Assembly: GCF_001422645.1 (NCBI RefSeq)
Contig: NZ_LMLR01000013.1
Span: forward strand, 168,464 to 232,463
Direction of reading: 5' to 3'
Source: Arthrobacter sp. Leaf69
Lineage (GTDB): Bacteria; Actinomycetota; Actinomycetes; Actinomycetales; Micrococcaceae
Length of the DNA stretch: 64,000 nucleotides
Part shown: in pieces, positions 1 through 8,790 of the stretch
Position numbering within the stretch: position 1 is the stretch's first letter
How the letters are laid out: the number at the start of each line of letters is the position of its first letter
Translations under genes and position numbers: made by a program
Notes under the pieces: generated by a model
What the model was told of the DNA's origin: nothing
Seen by the model: the letters and a program-made list of their open reading frames with translations, nothing else
Database searches by the model: none

Positions 1-1734
1 CTCACCGGACGCCAGGACTTCAGCACCCTGCGCCAGCAGGGCGGCCTGTCCGGATACCCGGACCGCGCCGAATCCGAACACGACATCGTCGAAAGCTCGC
101 ACGCCTCCTCCTCGCTCTCCTGGGCGGACGGGATCTCCCGCGCCCGGCAGCTGACCGGCGACGGCGACCGGTACGTCATCGCCGTCGTCGGCGACGGCGC
201 CCTCACCGGCGGCATGGCCTGGGAGGCCATCAACAACATCGCCGCGGACAAGAAACGCCGCGTTGTGATCGTCGTCAACGACAACGGCCGCTCCTACGCG
301 CCCACCGTGGGCGGATTCGCGGACTACCTCGCCTCGCTGCGCCCCACCATCGACTCCTTCCGCGCCGCGCCCGCCTACGAAGGCACCCTGGACTGGTGGC
401 GGAGGAAGCTGCAGAACGGCGGACCCGCGGGCCAGTTCACCTACCGCAGCCTGCACGCCATGAAAAAGGGCGTCAAGGACTGGTGGGCCCCTCAGGGCAT
501 GTTCGAGGACCTCGGGATGAAGTACATCGGCCCCGTGGACGGCCACAACCTCCAGGCCATGGAGGCCGCACTGGCCACCGCCAAGAACTACGCCGGTCCC
601 GTGATCGTGCACGCCATGACCGAAAAGGGCCACGGCTACGCGCCCGCCCGCGCGCATGAAGCCGACCAGTTCCACGCCGTCGGGATCATCGACCCCGAGA
701 CCGGCGAACCCACCGAGGCCGGCGGCGCGAAGTCCTGGACGTCCGTCTTCGCCGACGAGATCGCCGACATCGCGGACGAACGCCACGACATCGTGGGCAT
801 CACCGGCGCCATGCTGATTCCCGTCGGGCTGCATAAATTCGCGGCGCGGCACCCGGAGCGGGTATTCGACGTCGGCATCGCCGAGCAGCACGCCCTCACC
901 TCCGCCGCCGGCATGGCTTTCGGCGGACTGCACCCCGTCGTCGCGGTCTACGCGACGTTCCTGAACCGCGCCTTCGACCAGCTCCTGATGGACGTTGCCC
1001 TGCACAAGGCCGGTGTCACGATCGTCCTGGACCGGGCCGGCGTGACCGGGCCCGACGGCGCCAGCCACCACGGCATGTGGGACATGGCCATGGTCCAGAT
1101 CGTGCCCGGGCTGCACCTCGCGGCGCCCCGCGACGCCAGCCGGCTCCGCGAGGAACTGCGTGAAGCCGTCGCCATTGAGGACGCCCCCAGCGTGATCCGC
1201 TACTCCAAGGGCACAGTGGGGGCTGAGGTGGAGGCCATCGAGCGGCTCAACGACGGAGTGGACGTGCTGGCGCGCCGCCCGGCCGGCTCCAGCGACAACG
1301 ACGTGTTGATCGTCAGTGTCGGGGCGATGTCCGAACTCGCCCTGGACGTTTCCAACCGGCTCGGCGCGCAGGGCATCAGCTCCACCGTCGTGGATCCGCG
1401 CTGGGTCCTCCCGGTTCCCCAATCCGTCATCGCCCTCGCCTCCCACCACCGCCTTGTCATCTGCATCGAGGACGGGGTCCGCGCCGGCGGCGTCGGGTCC
1501 CGGATCCGGCAGGAAATGCGGGCGGCCGGGGTGGACACCGCACTGAACGAGGTGGGCCTCCCGGTTGAGTTCCTGGACCACGGATCCCGCAGCCAGGTCC
1601 TGGAGCGGGTGGGCCTGACCGCGCAGCAGATCACGCACGACGTCGTCGCGCAGGTCCTGGGGACCAAGGTGCCGTTCGCGCGGCCCCTCCCGGGCCAGGC
1701 GCACCCCAGCACGGGCAGCCTGCCGATTCAGTGA
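1..1734 (+). CDS. dxs: 1-deoxy-D-xylulose-5-phosphate synthase, 5' end outside window
   Basis: Thiamine-diphosphate enzyme that condenses pyruvate and glyceraldehyde 3-phosphate, the first step of the non-mevalonate isoprenoid pathway. The reading frame is open from base 1, so the N-terminus (roughly 60-70 residues for a family of about 640) lies upstream; 577 codons are visible. The ThDP motif GDGALTGG lies near 190-213 with a downstream NDN near 280, and the pyrimidine-binding domain has the [10 protein letters not shown] motif near 868-897, whose Glu is the catalytic acid in the family. A C-terminal transketolase domain runs to the TGA at 1732-1734. Identity is clear; only the start is missing. 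Confidence 0.97.
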   Translation, partial: LTGRQDFSTLRQQGGLSGYPDRAESEHDIVESSHASSSLSWADGISRARQLTGDGDRYVIAVVGDGALTGGMAWEAINNIAADKKRRVVIVVNDNGRSYAPTVGGFADYLASLRPTIDSFRAAPAYEGTLDWWRRKLQNGGPAGQFTYRSLHAMKKGVKDWWAPQGMFEDLGMKYIGPVDGHNLQAMEAALATAKNYAGPVIVHAMTEKGHGYAPARAHEADQFHAVGIIDPETGEPTEAGGAKSWTSVFADEIADIADERHDIVGITGAMLIPVGLHKFAARHPERVFDVGIAEQHALTSAAGMAFGGLHPVVAVYATFLNRAFDQLLMDVALHKAGVTIVLDRAGVTGPDGASHHGMWDMAMVQIVPGLHLAAPRDASRLREELREAVAIEDAPSVIRYSKGTVGAEVEAIERLNDGVDVLARRPAGSSDNDVLIVSVGAMSELALDVSNRLGAQGISSTVVDPRWVLPVPQSVIALASHHRLVICIEDGVRAGGVGSRIRQEMRAAGVDTALNEVGLPVEFLDHGSRSQVLERVGLTAQQITHDVVAQVLGTKVPFARPLPGQAHPSTGSLPIQ

Positions 1735-1858
1735 AGACACCCGGCGCAGCCGTGGCGGATGGTTTCGCCGCGGCACCGGACCAGGTTTACCAGGCCGTCA
1801 AGGCACAAGAGCCACCGTTCGACGGCACAGTCCGCGAATGGTTCAGGAGAGGACGGGC

Positions 1859-2416
1859 ATGAGCGGAATTATCCGGGTCTATAAGCGTGATGAAGAAGGC
1901 ACCCTGCAGTTCAGGGAAGCCTGGATTGACGAGGAGTTCAACGAATTTGTCATGAATCACGGCGTCGTTGGGCACCAGAGCGCAACGGAAGAGACCGACG
2001 CTGCCGACGCCGAGGCCGCGGAGCGGCTCATGGATGCCTTCGCCGTGCAGTGCGCCGAGGACGGGTACGCCGAAATTCCAGAGGGGGAACAGTTCTGGGT
2101 GGTGGCCCAATATGCCCTGAAAACCAAGGACGGGACCTCCCGGGACCGGTACCTCGAGGAGAAGGCCAAGGACGCGCTGATCAGCCACTTGGCCTGGCGC
2201 GGGCTCGGAATCGTGGACCGCTCGGAATTCTCGGATGCCAAGCTCAACATTTTCATCCTTACCCCGGACGTCAACAAGGCCGTCAACGCCATCAAGGTCT
2301 GCATCCGCGGCGAGGACCTCGACTTCACCAAGCTGAGCATCGGCGCGGCAGCGTTCGGCGAGACGTCCTTCAAGCTCAAGCACTCACCGAAGCCGGCCAA
2401 CAGCTTCACGCTCTAG
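1859..2416 (+). CDS. Conserved hypothetical protein, 185 aa
   Basis: I do not recognise a named family. The ATG at 1859 is preferred over the ATG at 1838 because AGGAGAGG (1845-1852) sits six bases before it. The protein starts MSGIIRVYKRDEEG and is acidic in its first half, with a mixed alpha/beta composition and no membrane segment or signal peptide. It stands alone between dxs and a small HhH-like gene on the same strand. Codon use is strongly GC-rich at third positions like the neighbours, so it is very likely expressed. It resembles actinobacterial proteins of unknown function with a conserved IRVYKRDE start, which is a recollection rather than a search result. Confidence 0.8.
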   Translation: MSGIIRVYKRDEEGTLQFREAWIDEEFNEFVMNHGVVGHQSATEETDAADAEAAERLMDAFAVQCAEDGYAEIPEGEQFWVVAQYALKTKDGTSRDRYLEEKAKDALISHLAWRGLGIVDRSEFSDAKLNIFILTPDVNKAVNAIKVCIRGEDLDFTKLSIGAAAFGETSFKLKHSPKPANSFTL

Positions 2417-2482
2417 GTAACACCTGCTAGGAGCCGGGCACGGCTCGCATCAGTTTGGGGGCAACCGACTGAAAGGCACGCA

Positions 2483-2701
2483 ATGACGCGCAAATCGTCT
2501 CAACCTGGCAGTACTCCGCTCCCGGCGGGGCTGGCGGCGCCGGCACGCAAGTCGCTCGCGCACGCGGGGGTGGAAACCCTCGAACACCTCGTGCAGCTTG
2601 GCCGGCGTCGGCTTGCCGGGATGCACGGTATCTGCCCGCGGACCCTTGCCCAACTCGAGGATGCCCTGGACGAACGAGGGCTGGAACTGCCCGCGGGTTG
2701 A
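2483..2701 (+). CDS. Small helix-hairpin-helix-like protein, 72 aa
   Basis: The 72-residue protein carries the pattern LPAGLAAPARKSLAHAGV, then LEHLVQLGRRRLAGMHGI, then a closing TLAQLEDALDERGLEL helix. This is the layout of the HhH unit in the C-terminal domain of RNA polymerase alpha and of small actinobacterial DNA-binding proteins of that fold. The GI/GM turn residues and the spacing of leucines support two HhH-like hairpins. Nucleic-acid binding is inferred from the fold only. No strong ribosome binding site is seen except a weak GAAAGG about 10 bases upstream of the ATG. Confidence 0.75.
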   Translation: MTRKSSQPGSTPLPAGLAAPARKSLAHAGVETLEHLVQLGRRRLAGMHGICPRTLAQLEDALDERGLELPAG

Positions 2702-2857
2702 TCGCGTTGCACCCTACGGCCGGTCCGGCAGCCGGGGAAACGCCGGGCAGCCGGCCCAACGCCGCCTGCCGGCCCAACGCGGGCTGCCGGAACGGCCCCG
2801 CCCCGCAGGCGCCGGCCCTGCCCGGGAGCTGCTCCCGGCCGTTATAGGCTGAACCCC

Positions 2858-3835
2858 ATGACTGAATACCGCCGTGTGGGAAATTCCGGACTGACCGTCT
2901 CCGTCGTAGGGCTTGGCTGCAACAACCTGGGCCGGGCCAATACGGCCACCGAGTCGCAGGAGGGGACCGACGCCGTCGTGCATGCGGCGCTGGACGCCGG
3001 CATAACCTTCTTCGACGTCGCGGACACCTACGGCAAGGAACCGGGCCTCAGCGAGACCATGCTGGGCAAGGCACTCCAGGGCCGCCGCGACGACGCCGTG
3101 ATCGGTACCAAGTTCGGCATGGACATGCGCGGGGCCAACGGCAACGACTTCGGCGCCCGCGGCTCCCGCCGGTACATCATCAAAGCTGCCGAAGCCTCGC
3201 TGCGCCGGCTCGGCACGGACTGGATCGACCTTTACCAGTTCCACACCCCCGACCCGCTGACCCCGATCGAGGAGACCCTCGACGCCCTTGACGAGCTCGT
3301 CACCAGCGGCAAGGTCCGCTACATCGGCCACTCCAACCGTGCCGGCTGGCAGATCGCCGAGGCCGAATTCGTCGCCCGGTCCCGCGACGGAGCGCGCTTC
3401 ATCTCCAGCCAGAACCACTACAACCTGCTGGACCGCCGCGCTGAACTAGAGGTCACGCCCGCCGCCGAAGCCTACGGCCTGGGCGTCCTGCCCTACTTCC
3501 CGCTGGCCAACGGCCTGCTGACCGGCAAGTACGCCAAGGACACCGCGCCCGAGGGCTCGCGCCTCAGCCACACCCGCACCAACCTGGTCCACGACGCCGA
3601 CTGGGACCAGCTGGGCGCCTTCAGCGCCTTCGCCGCCGAACGGGGCCTGAACGAGATCCAGGTGGCCTTCTCCTGGCTCGCGGCACAACCCTCGGTCAGC
3701 AGCGTCATCGCCGGCGCCACCAGGCCCGAACAGGTCCGCCAGAACGCCGCCGCCGTGGCCTGGATCCCCAGCGCCGCGGAACGTGCCGAGCTCAACGACC
3801 TGTTTCCGCGCACGCCGAAGGTCGCGCTGTTCTAG
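2858..3835 (+). CDS. Aldo/keto reductase, 325 aa
   Basis: NADPH-dependent oxidoreductase of the aldo/keto reductase superfamily (TIM barrel, cytoplasmic). The catalytic tetrad is visible as D53, Y58 (in DVADTYG), K85 (in GTKFGM) and H129 (in LYQFHTPDP). The C-terminal cofactor region contains SVIAGATRPEQVRQN. Length is normal for the YajO/Tas-like subgroup with a short loop region. Its stop codon directly abuts the ATG of the nucleoside hydrolase, so the two are probably co-transcribed. The natural substrate cannot be read from the sequence. Confidence 0.93.
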   Translation: MTEYRRVGNSGLTVSVVGLGCNNLGRANTATESQEGTDAVVHAALDAGITFFDVADTYGKEPGLSETMLGKALQGRRDDAVIGTKFGMDMRGANGNDFGARGSRRYIIKAAEASLRRLGTDWIDLYQFHTPDPLTPIEETLDALDELVTSGKVRYIGHSNRAGWQIAEAEFVARSRDGARFISSQNHYNLLDRRAELEVTPAAEAYGLGVLPYFPLANGLLTGKYAKDTAPEGSRLSHTRTNLVHDADWDQLGAFSAFAAERGLNEIQVAFSWLAAQPSVSSVIAGATRPEQVRQNAAAVAWIPSAAERAELNDLFPRTPKVALF

Positions 3836-4939
3836 ATGGAGCTGTCCTCAACGGCCCCCACCCCGGGGGCCCTGCCTGACGTGCCTGCTGCACGCCGGAG
3901 AATCCTGATGGACGTCGACACCGGAATCGACGACGCACTGGCCCTGGTCTACGTGCTGTCCCGGCCCGAGGTGCACCTCCAGGCGATCACGTGCACGGCC
4001 GGGAACGTCGGCGCCCGGCAGGTGGCACTCAACAACCTGGCGCTGCTGGAGCTCTGCGGCCGGCAGGGCGTCGAAGTGGCAGTCGGAGCCGAGGTGCCGC
4101 TGGAAATCCCGCTGGTCACCACGGAGGAGACCCACGGGCCGCAGGGGATCGGCTACGCCGAGCTGCCGGCACCGGCCGCCGGCATCTCGCCGCGGCACGC
4201 CGTCGACGTCTGGGTGGACGAAGTCCGGGCGCACCCGGGGGACATCACCGGGCTCGTCACCGGCCCACTGACCAATTTCGCCCTCGCGCTGCGCCGCGAA
4301 CCCGAGCTGCCGCGGCTGCTCAAGGGCCTCGTCATCATGGGCGGGAGCTTCTACTACCAGGGCAACACGACGCCGACGGCGGAATGGAACACCTCGGTGG
4401 ACCCGCACGCGGCGAAGGAGGTCTTCGCCGCCTACCGCGGCCTGCCGGAGGACAAACTGCCGCTGGTGTGCGCGCTGGAAACGACGGAGCGCATCGAGAT
4501 GCTGCCCGAACACCTCCGGCGCCTCGGCGAGGCTGCCGGGGCCGGGCCGGAACTGGTCCTGCCGGATCAGCCGGAGGGCCTTCGCAGCGCCTCCACCAGC
4601 CCGCTCGTGGCCTGCCTGTCCGACGCCATCCGGTTCTACATGGAATTCCACCGGCTCTACGATCAGGGCTACGTGGCGCACATGCATGACGCCTTCGCGG
4701 CCTGCGCCGCCGTGGGACGCACCCCGTTCACGGCCCGCCTGGCCACGGTCGACGTCGAAACCGCCTCGCCGCTGCTGATCGGCACCACGGTGGCGGACTT
4801 CCGCGGTCTGTGGGGCCTGCCGCCCAATGCCCGGATCGTCGCCTCGAACGATCCGGAGCAGTGTTTCGGGGAGCTGATTTCCTCCGTCGGCGCACTGGCG
4901 CGGCGGATCACGTCCGCCGGGGCGCCCGCTACTGGTTAG
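3836..4939 (+). CDS. Nucleoside hydrolase (IunH/RihA family), 367 aa
   Basis: Hydrolyses the N-glycosidic bond of a ribonucleoside to release base and ribose. The calcium-binding aspartate cluster of the family is seen as D26, D28, D32 and D33 in DVDTGIDDALAL; the MGGSFYYQGN and NTSVDPHAA segments form the ribose pocket, and HMHDAFA near the C-terminus supplies the conserved His-Asp. The start abuts the aldo/keto reductase stop with no gap. Downstream lies a three-gene ECF importer, so a salvage function (import of a nucleoside-like compound, then hydrolysis) is inferred. The exact substrate is unknown. Confidence 0.93.
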   Translation: MELSSTAPTPGALPDVPAARRRILMDVDTGIDDALALVYVLSRPEVHLQAITCTAGNVGARQVALNNLALLELCGRQGVEVAVGAEVPLEIPLVTTEETHGPQGIGYAELPAPAAGISPRHAVDVWVDEVRAHPGDITGLVTGPLTNFALALRREPELPRLLKGLVIMGGSFYYQGNTTPTAEWNTSVDPHAAKEVFAAYRGLPEDKLPLVCALETTERIEMLPEHLRRLGEAAGAGPELVLPDQPEGLRSASTSPLVACLSDAIRFYMEFHRLYDQGYVAHMHDAFAACAAVGRTPFTARLATVDVETASPLLIGTTVADFRGLWGLPPNARIVASNDPEQCFGELISSVGALARRITSAGAPATG

Positions 4940-4999
4940 GATGGTAGCTGCGCCGAGGTGACATAGGCGGATGTTGCAGCTCCCATCGAAGGACCATCC
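4939..4999 (+). promoter_or_regulatory. Candidate structured RNA leader before the ECF S component
   Basis: Immediately after the nucleoside hydrolase, two nested perfect stems can form: 4939-4945 (GGATGGT) with 4993-4999 (ACCATCC), and 4946-4951 (AGCTGC) with 4976-4981 (GCAGCT). The likely Shine-Dalgarno GAAGGA (4988-4993) lies in the bulge and edge of the outer stem, whose 3' strand fills the space up to the ATG at 5002. The arrangement could sequester the start region. It does not match a riboswitch consensus I can recall. Confidence 0.4.
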
Positions 5000-5001
5000 C
5001 C

Positions 5002-5904
5002 ATGTCACTGCAGTCCCTGCTCCTCCCTGCCACCGGCGCCGGTTCCGCTGCCGGCAAAACTAAGGCACAGCGCAACCGCCGCCTGCTGGAACTGGGCGGC
5101 GCCGCCGCGATCGTGGCCACCTACCTCTTCCTGGTCCTCACCCAGCCCGCGGACATCGCCAGCGGCCCGGCCAGCTTCGCGGCGCTCGTGGCGCTCGGCG
5201 GGTTCCTGCTCGGCGCCGTCCTGCTGATCGCGGCGGCGCTTCCTACCCTCCCCACGCCCACGCTGGTGCTGATGCCGGTGGCCTTGGTCCTGAACGTCGT
5301 CCTGGGCCAGCTCATGGGCGCCACCGGACTGCCGTTCTACGTCGACGCAATTGGCACGGTGCTGATCGCCGTCCTCGCCGGCCCCGCCGCAGGAGCCGCC
5401 ACCGGCGCCCTCAGCACCATTGTGTGGTCCTTCTTCAACCCGACCGTGCTGCCCTTCGCCGCCGGGGCGGCGCTGATCGGCTTCCTGGCCGGCCTGGCCG
5501 CCCGCGGCGGGCTGTTCCGCCGCTTCTACCTCGCACCCGTGGCCGGCTTCGTCACCGGCATCCTCGCCGGCGTCGTCTCCGCCCCCATCGCGGCCTTCGT
5601 CTTCGGCGGCACCGCGGGCCTTGGCACTGGAGCAGTGGTCAGCGCGTTCCGCGCCATGGGCGACACCCTCCTCGCCGCCATTACCAAGCAGGCGCTGATC
5701 TCGGACCCCATGGACAAGGCCATCGTCTTCGCCATCGCCGCCCTGCTGGTCTACGCGCTGCCGCGGCGAACCACCTTCCAGTTCGCGTTCGTCCGCACGT
5801 TCCGGGTGCTGGCCGGTATGAGCCCGGCAACGCCGGAGAGTCAGCCGCAGACTCAGCCGGAGAGTCAGCCGGAGAGTCAGCCGGAGACTCAGCCGGAAGC
5901 CTGA
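5002..5904 (+). CDS. ECF transporter S (substrate-binding) component, 300 aa
   Basis: Integral membrane protein with about seven hydrophobic segments between residues 30 and 260. It contains the pattern LPFYVDAIGTVLIAVLAGP followed by a Gly/Ala-rich helix pair, typical of S components of energy-coupling-factor vitamin/nucleoside importers. Start ATG 5002 has GAAGGA eight bases upstream. The following genes encode the T component and the ATPases, so the transporter is dedicated (group I arrangement). The last 22 residues are a hydrophilic Gln/Pro/Glu repeat encoded by 12-bp DNA repeats. Substrate is unknown; the adjacent nucleoside hydrolase suggests a nucleoside-like ligand. Confidence 0.82.
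   Translation: MSLQSLLLPATGAGSAAGKTKAQRNRRLLELGGAAAIVATYLFLVLTQPADIASGPASFAALVALGGFLLGAVLLIAAALPTLPTPTLVLMPVALVLNVVLGQLMGATGLPFYVDAIGTVLIAVLAGPAAGAATGALSTIVWSFFNPTVLPFAAGAALIGFLAGLAARGGLFRRFYLAPVAGFVTGILAGVVSAPIAAFVFGGTAGLGTGAVVSAFRAMGDTLLAAITKQALISDPMDKAIVFAIAALLVYALPRRTTFQFAFVRTFRVLAGMSPATPESQPQTQPESQPESQPETQPEA
5836..5895 (+). repeat. 12-bp tandem repeat in the S-component 3' end
   Basis: Five copies of a 12-base unit (consensus GAGAGTCAGCCG, variants with CAGACT or GAGACT) encode the S/T-Q-P-E/Q tail at the very C-terminus of the S component. The unit is four codons, so copy-number change would keep the frame. Confidence 0.9.
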
Positions 5905-5917
5905 GCCGGAAGCAACA

Positions 5918-6670
5918 ATGCCCTCCACCCTTCACCCGCTGACGTCGCTGACGGCGGCTGGCTGCACCGCAGTGATCACGACGGCGGCAGGCCTCTGGCC
6001 GCTGTCCGTCGCGGTCGCCCTCGCGGCAGCACTGCTGGCCGTCGGTGCCGGCGTCGGCCGCCGTGTGCTCGCTGCGGCAGTTGCGGTCCTGGTGCCTTTG
6101 GGCTTGTCGCTGCTGATGCTGCACGGGCTCTTCTTCCCGGAGGGCCGCACTGTCCTGGCTGCCTGGGGGCCGGCCCGGGTCACGGCGGAAGGATTGTCCT
6201 TCGCCCTGGAGGCGGGCACCCGGACAGGCGCCTGCGTGCTGGTGCTGCTGCTCTTCTCCTTCACCGTCAGCGCCCCTGACCTGGTCGCTGCGCTGGCCGC
6301 GCGGGGTTTGCCGCCGCAGGTGGGCTTCGTCCTGGCTTCCGCGCTGACGCTCCTGCCGGCCATGACCGGCCGGCTCGCCGCCATCAGGGCGGCGCAGGAG
6401 GCCCGCGGACTGGTGGTCGGGCGCGGGCTGCTGTCCCGGCTTGCCGCCGTCCGGCTGCAGGCCGTGCCGCTGGTGCTGGGCCTGGTCGAAGATGCAGGCG
6501 TCCGGGCGCAAGCCCTTGAGGCGCGCAGCTTCGGTACGCCCGGCCCTCGCACCAGCTACCGGCAGCTGCAGGATTCGCCAGGGCAACGGGTCTTCCGTGC
6601 GGCGGCTGTCCTGTTGACCGCAGCGGCCGTTGCGCTCCGGTTGATCACGGCGTGGCCGGTGGCCCCGTGA
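5918..6670 (+). CDS. ECF transporter T component (EcfT/CbiQ family), 250 aa
   Basis: Membrane coupling subunit that links the S component to the ATPases. It has four to five hydrophobic segments and the family's cytoplasmic coupling helices with the Ala-Arg-Gly/Ser signature seen twice: IRAAQEARGLVVG and AQALEARSFGTPG. Those motifs contact the ATPase grooves. The gene starts 14 bases after the S component stop and its end overlaps the ATPase start region by 4-19 bases, which supports one operon. Confidence 0.88.
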   Translation: MPSTLHPLTSLTAAGCTAVITTAAGLWPLSVAVALAAALLAVGAGVGRRVLAAAVAVLVPLGLSLLMLHGLFFPEGRTVLAAWGPARVTAEGLSFALEAGTRTGACVLVLLLFSFTVSAPDLVAALAARGLPPQVGFVLASALTLLPAMTGRLAAIRAAQEARGLVVGRGLLSRLAAVRLQAVPLVLGLVEDAGVRAQALEARSFGTPGPRTSYRQLQDSPGQRVFRAAAVLLTAAAVALRLITAWPVAP

Positions 6671-8220
6671 ACGACGGCAGCCATGCCCCCAGCCGGCAGC
6701 CCGCCACCGCCGCCCTGCCCGCGGCCGCCGCGCGGATCGCGAGCTTCAGCTTCCACGGCGACGCGGGCCAGACGCTGCGGAATGTGCAGCTCTCCGCCCT
6801 GCCCGGAACCCTGACCGCCGTACTGGGCGGCTCGGGCAGCGGCAAGACCACGTTCGGCAAGCTGCTCGCAGGCTGGCTGCGGGCCGGCCACTCCGGGGTT
6901 CTGCGCGGCAGCCTGGCGCTCGGCGCGGACCGCGTGGAGTTCCACGGCAATAGTAATGATCCCCGGATCAACCCTGCCGCATGGTCCGGCCGGGCGGGCT
7001 ACGTGCCCCAGGACGCCGGTGCCATGTTGTCCTCCGTGCGCTCCACGGTGGCGGAAGAGCTGGCCTTTGGACTGGAAAACCGTGGTGTGCCCCGCGTCGA
7101 AATGATTCGGCAGGCGGCCCGGACTGCCGAACGGACGGGCTTGTCCGGTCTGATGGGGCGGAACCCGGCGCAGCTCTCCGGGGGCGAGCTGCGCCGCCTG
7201 GCGGTGGCCTGCGCGGTCATCGCGGAGCCCGGGGTGCTGGTGCTCGACGAACCGCTGGCCTCCCTCGACGCGGCAGGGGCCGCTCAGCTGCGGAACCTGG
7301 TGGACGGGCTGCTCGACGCCGGCACCGCCGTTGTGCTCCTGAGCCAGAGGGCTGACGCCCTGGCCCGCAGCGCCGGGCACTGGATCGTGCTGGACGGCGG
7401 CACGGTGACGGCTGAAGGCCCGCCGGCCGAGGTGGAGGAGGGCGCCGCTTTCAGCGACGCCGGGATTGTGGCCGAAGGCAGGGGTGCCGCGTCGCCGGGA
7501 ACGCGGCCCGCCCCGGCAGCCCCCGCCGCCCCGGTCCTGGAATTGCGGGGAGTCGGCTTTGGCTACGGAACCACCACAAGAACCACCAAGCGCTCTGCCG
7601 GGACGGCGCGGCCGGCACCTGTGCTGCACAACCTAAACCTGACCGTGCGGCCGGGGGAGATCGTCGCAGTCACCGGACCCAACGGCGCCGGTAAGTCCAC
7701 CCTGCTGCGCCACCTCAACGGACTGCTGCAGCCGCAGACCGGCGAGGTGCTCCTTGCGGGAAAAAGCATCGCCGGCATCCCGACGGGACGCGTCGCTTGC
7801 ACGGTCGGGCTGCTGTTCCAACAGCCCCGGGACCAGCTTTTCGAACGGACGGTGCTGCGGGAGGTCGGCTTCGGATTGCGTCGGCTCGCCGGCGGGGAAA
7901 CCGCGGCCGGGAGGGCGCTCGAGGCGCTGGCCGCCGTCGGGCTCGCAGATGCAGCCCAGACGCACCCGGCCGAACTGCCGTCATCGAAGCAGCGGCTGCT
8001 CGCCCTGGCCACGGTCCTGGCCCGGACGCCTGCAGTCCTCGCCCTGGATGAGCCGACCGTGGGACTGGACCGGTACGGCATCGAACGGCTGCAGCATGCC
8101 GTTGCCGCCGCGGCGGCGCGGGGTGCCGGAATCGTCCTGGTCACCCACGACCTCGCCTACGCGCGCGCCACCGCCCACCGCGTCCTGGCCCTCGACGGCG
8201 GGAGCCTGCGGGAGATCTGA
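6652..8220 (+). CDS. ECF transporter ATPase with two fused ATP-binding domains, 522 aa
   Basis: Both ATPase subunits of an ECF transporter in one chain. Domain 1 has Walker A GGSGSGKTT (59-67), signature LSGGELRR and Walker B VLVLDEPLASLD. Domain 2 has Walker A GPNGAGKST (about 342-350) and Walker B VLALDEPTVGLD, but its signature position reads LPSSKQRLLALA rather than LSGGQ, so the two composite sites are unequal. Starts are GTG 6652 or GTG 6667; the latter overlaps the ecfT stop as GTGA and is equally plausible. A Pro/Ala-rich linker (about residues 275-305) joins the halves. It probably energises import through the two preceding membrane genes. Confidence 0.92.
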   Translation: MAGGPVNDGSHAPSRQPATAALPAAAARIASFSFHGDAGQTLRNVQLSALPGTLTAVLGGSGSGKTTFGKLLAGWLRAGHSGVLRGSLALGADRVEFHGNSNDPRINPAAWSGRAGYVPQDAGAMLSSVRSTVAEELAFGLENRGVPRVEMIRQAARTAERTGLSGLMGRNPAQLSGGELRRLAVACAVIAEPGVLVLDEPLASLDAAGAAQLRNLVDGLLDAGTAVVLLSQRADALARSAGHWIVLDGGTVTAEGPPAEVEEGAAFSDAGIVAEGRGAASPGTRPAPAAPAAPVLELRGVGFGYGTTTRTTKRSAGTARPAPVLHNLNLTVRPGEIVAVTGPNGAGKSTLLRHLNGLLQPQTGEVLLAGKSIAGIPTGRVACTVGLLFQQPRDQLFERTVLREVGFGLRRLAGGETAAGRALEALAAVGLADAAQTHPAELPSSKQRLLALATVLARTPAVLALDEPTVGLDRYGIERLQHAVAAAAARGAGIVLVTHDLAYARATAHRVLALDGGSLREI

Positions 8221-8330
8221 CACGCCGGGAGATCTGATGGGCGCCTGTGACTAACCGAAGATCGGCGGCGAAGGTATATTGCTGGGAGTTTTCCCGTAAC
8301 GTGCAGGCAGATGATCAGGAGGAGCCGCCA

Positions 8331-8678
8331 ATGAACCCCATAGCGCCCGAAATTGGAACCGTTTTCGTCCCGGTCAGCGATATCGCCAGTGCCCGGGACT
8401 GGTACTGCGGCCTGCTCGGTGTCCCGGCGGACGGCGAAATTCTCTTCGGACATCTTTATGTACTGCCGATGAACGGGGCGGGCCTGGTCCTAGACAGCAA
8501 GATCTTCTCCGCCGACGCTGTCTTCAAAGTTCCCGCGTTCCATCTCAACACTGCGGACATCCAGGCCGCCCACATCCACCTGCTGGGCACCGGCTCCGAG
8601 GTCACCGAAATCCGGGACGGCCGGTGGTTCAACGTCAAAGACCCCGACGGCAATGTGCTGATGATCTGCGAGTGCTGA
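8331..8678 (+). CDS. VOC (glyoxalase/bleomycin-resistance fold) protein, 115 aa
   Basis: Small cytoplasmic protein of the vicinal oxygen chelate superfamily. It shows the beta-alpha-beta-beta-beta pattern with FVPVSDIASARDWYCGLLG at the start and WFNVKDPDGNVLMICEC at the end, where the last Glu is the usual metal-ligand position. The ATG at 8331 is chosen because AGGAGGAG (8317-8324) lies six bases upstream. The family includes lyases, dioxygenases and resistance proteins; the function here cannot be assigned. Monocistronic and followed by a strong terminator hairpin. Confidence 0.85.
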   Translation: MNPIAPEIGTVFVPVSDIASARDWYCGLLGVPADGEILFGHLYVLPMNGAGLVLDSKIFSADAVFKVPAFHLNTADIQAAHIHLLGTGSEVTEIRDGRWFNVKDPDGNVLMICEC

Positions 8679-8734
8679 CCGCGGCCGGGGGTCATCGCCG
8701 TGCCAGGCGCTGAAGAGGACGGGCCCGATAGACG

Positions 8735-8777
8735 AAAACGCCGCCGTCCCTGCCTGGCGGCGGGGACGGCGGCGCTT
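8735..8777 (-). terminator. Rho-independent terminator of the fad operon
   Basis: A 12-bp perfect stem (8739-8750 with 8763-8774) has a TTTT run following it on the minus strand, just beyond the fadB-like stop. It may also serve the convergent VOC gene. Confidence 0.75.
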
Positions 8778-8790
8778 CAATGTTCGGCTG

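Noticed and set aside
4939..4999. Assignment of the leader to a known riboswitch class (preQ1, THF, TPP, cobalamin)
   Set aside because: Conserved cores of those classes are not recognisable; only the stems are claimed.
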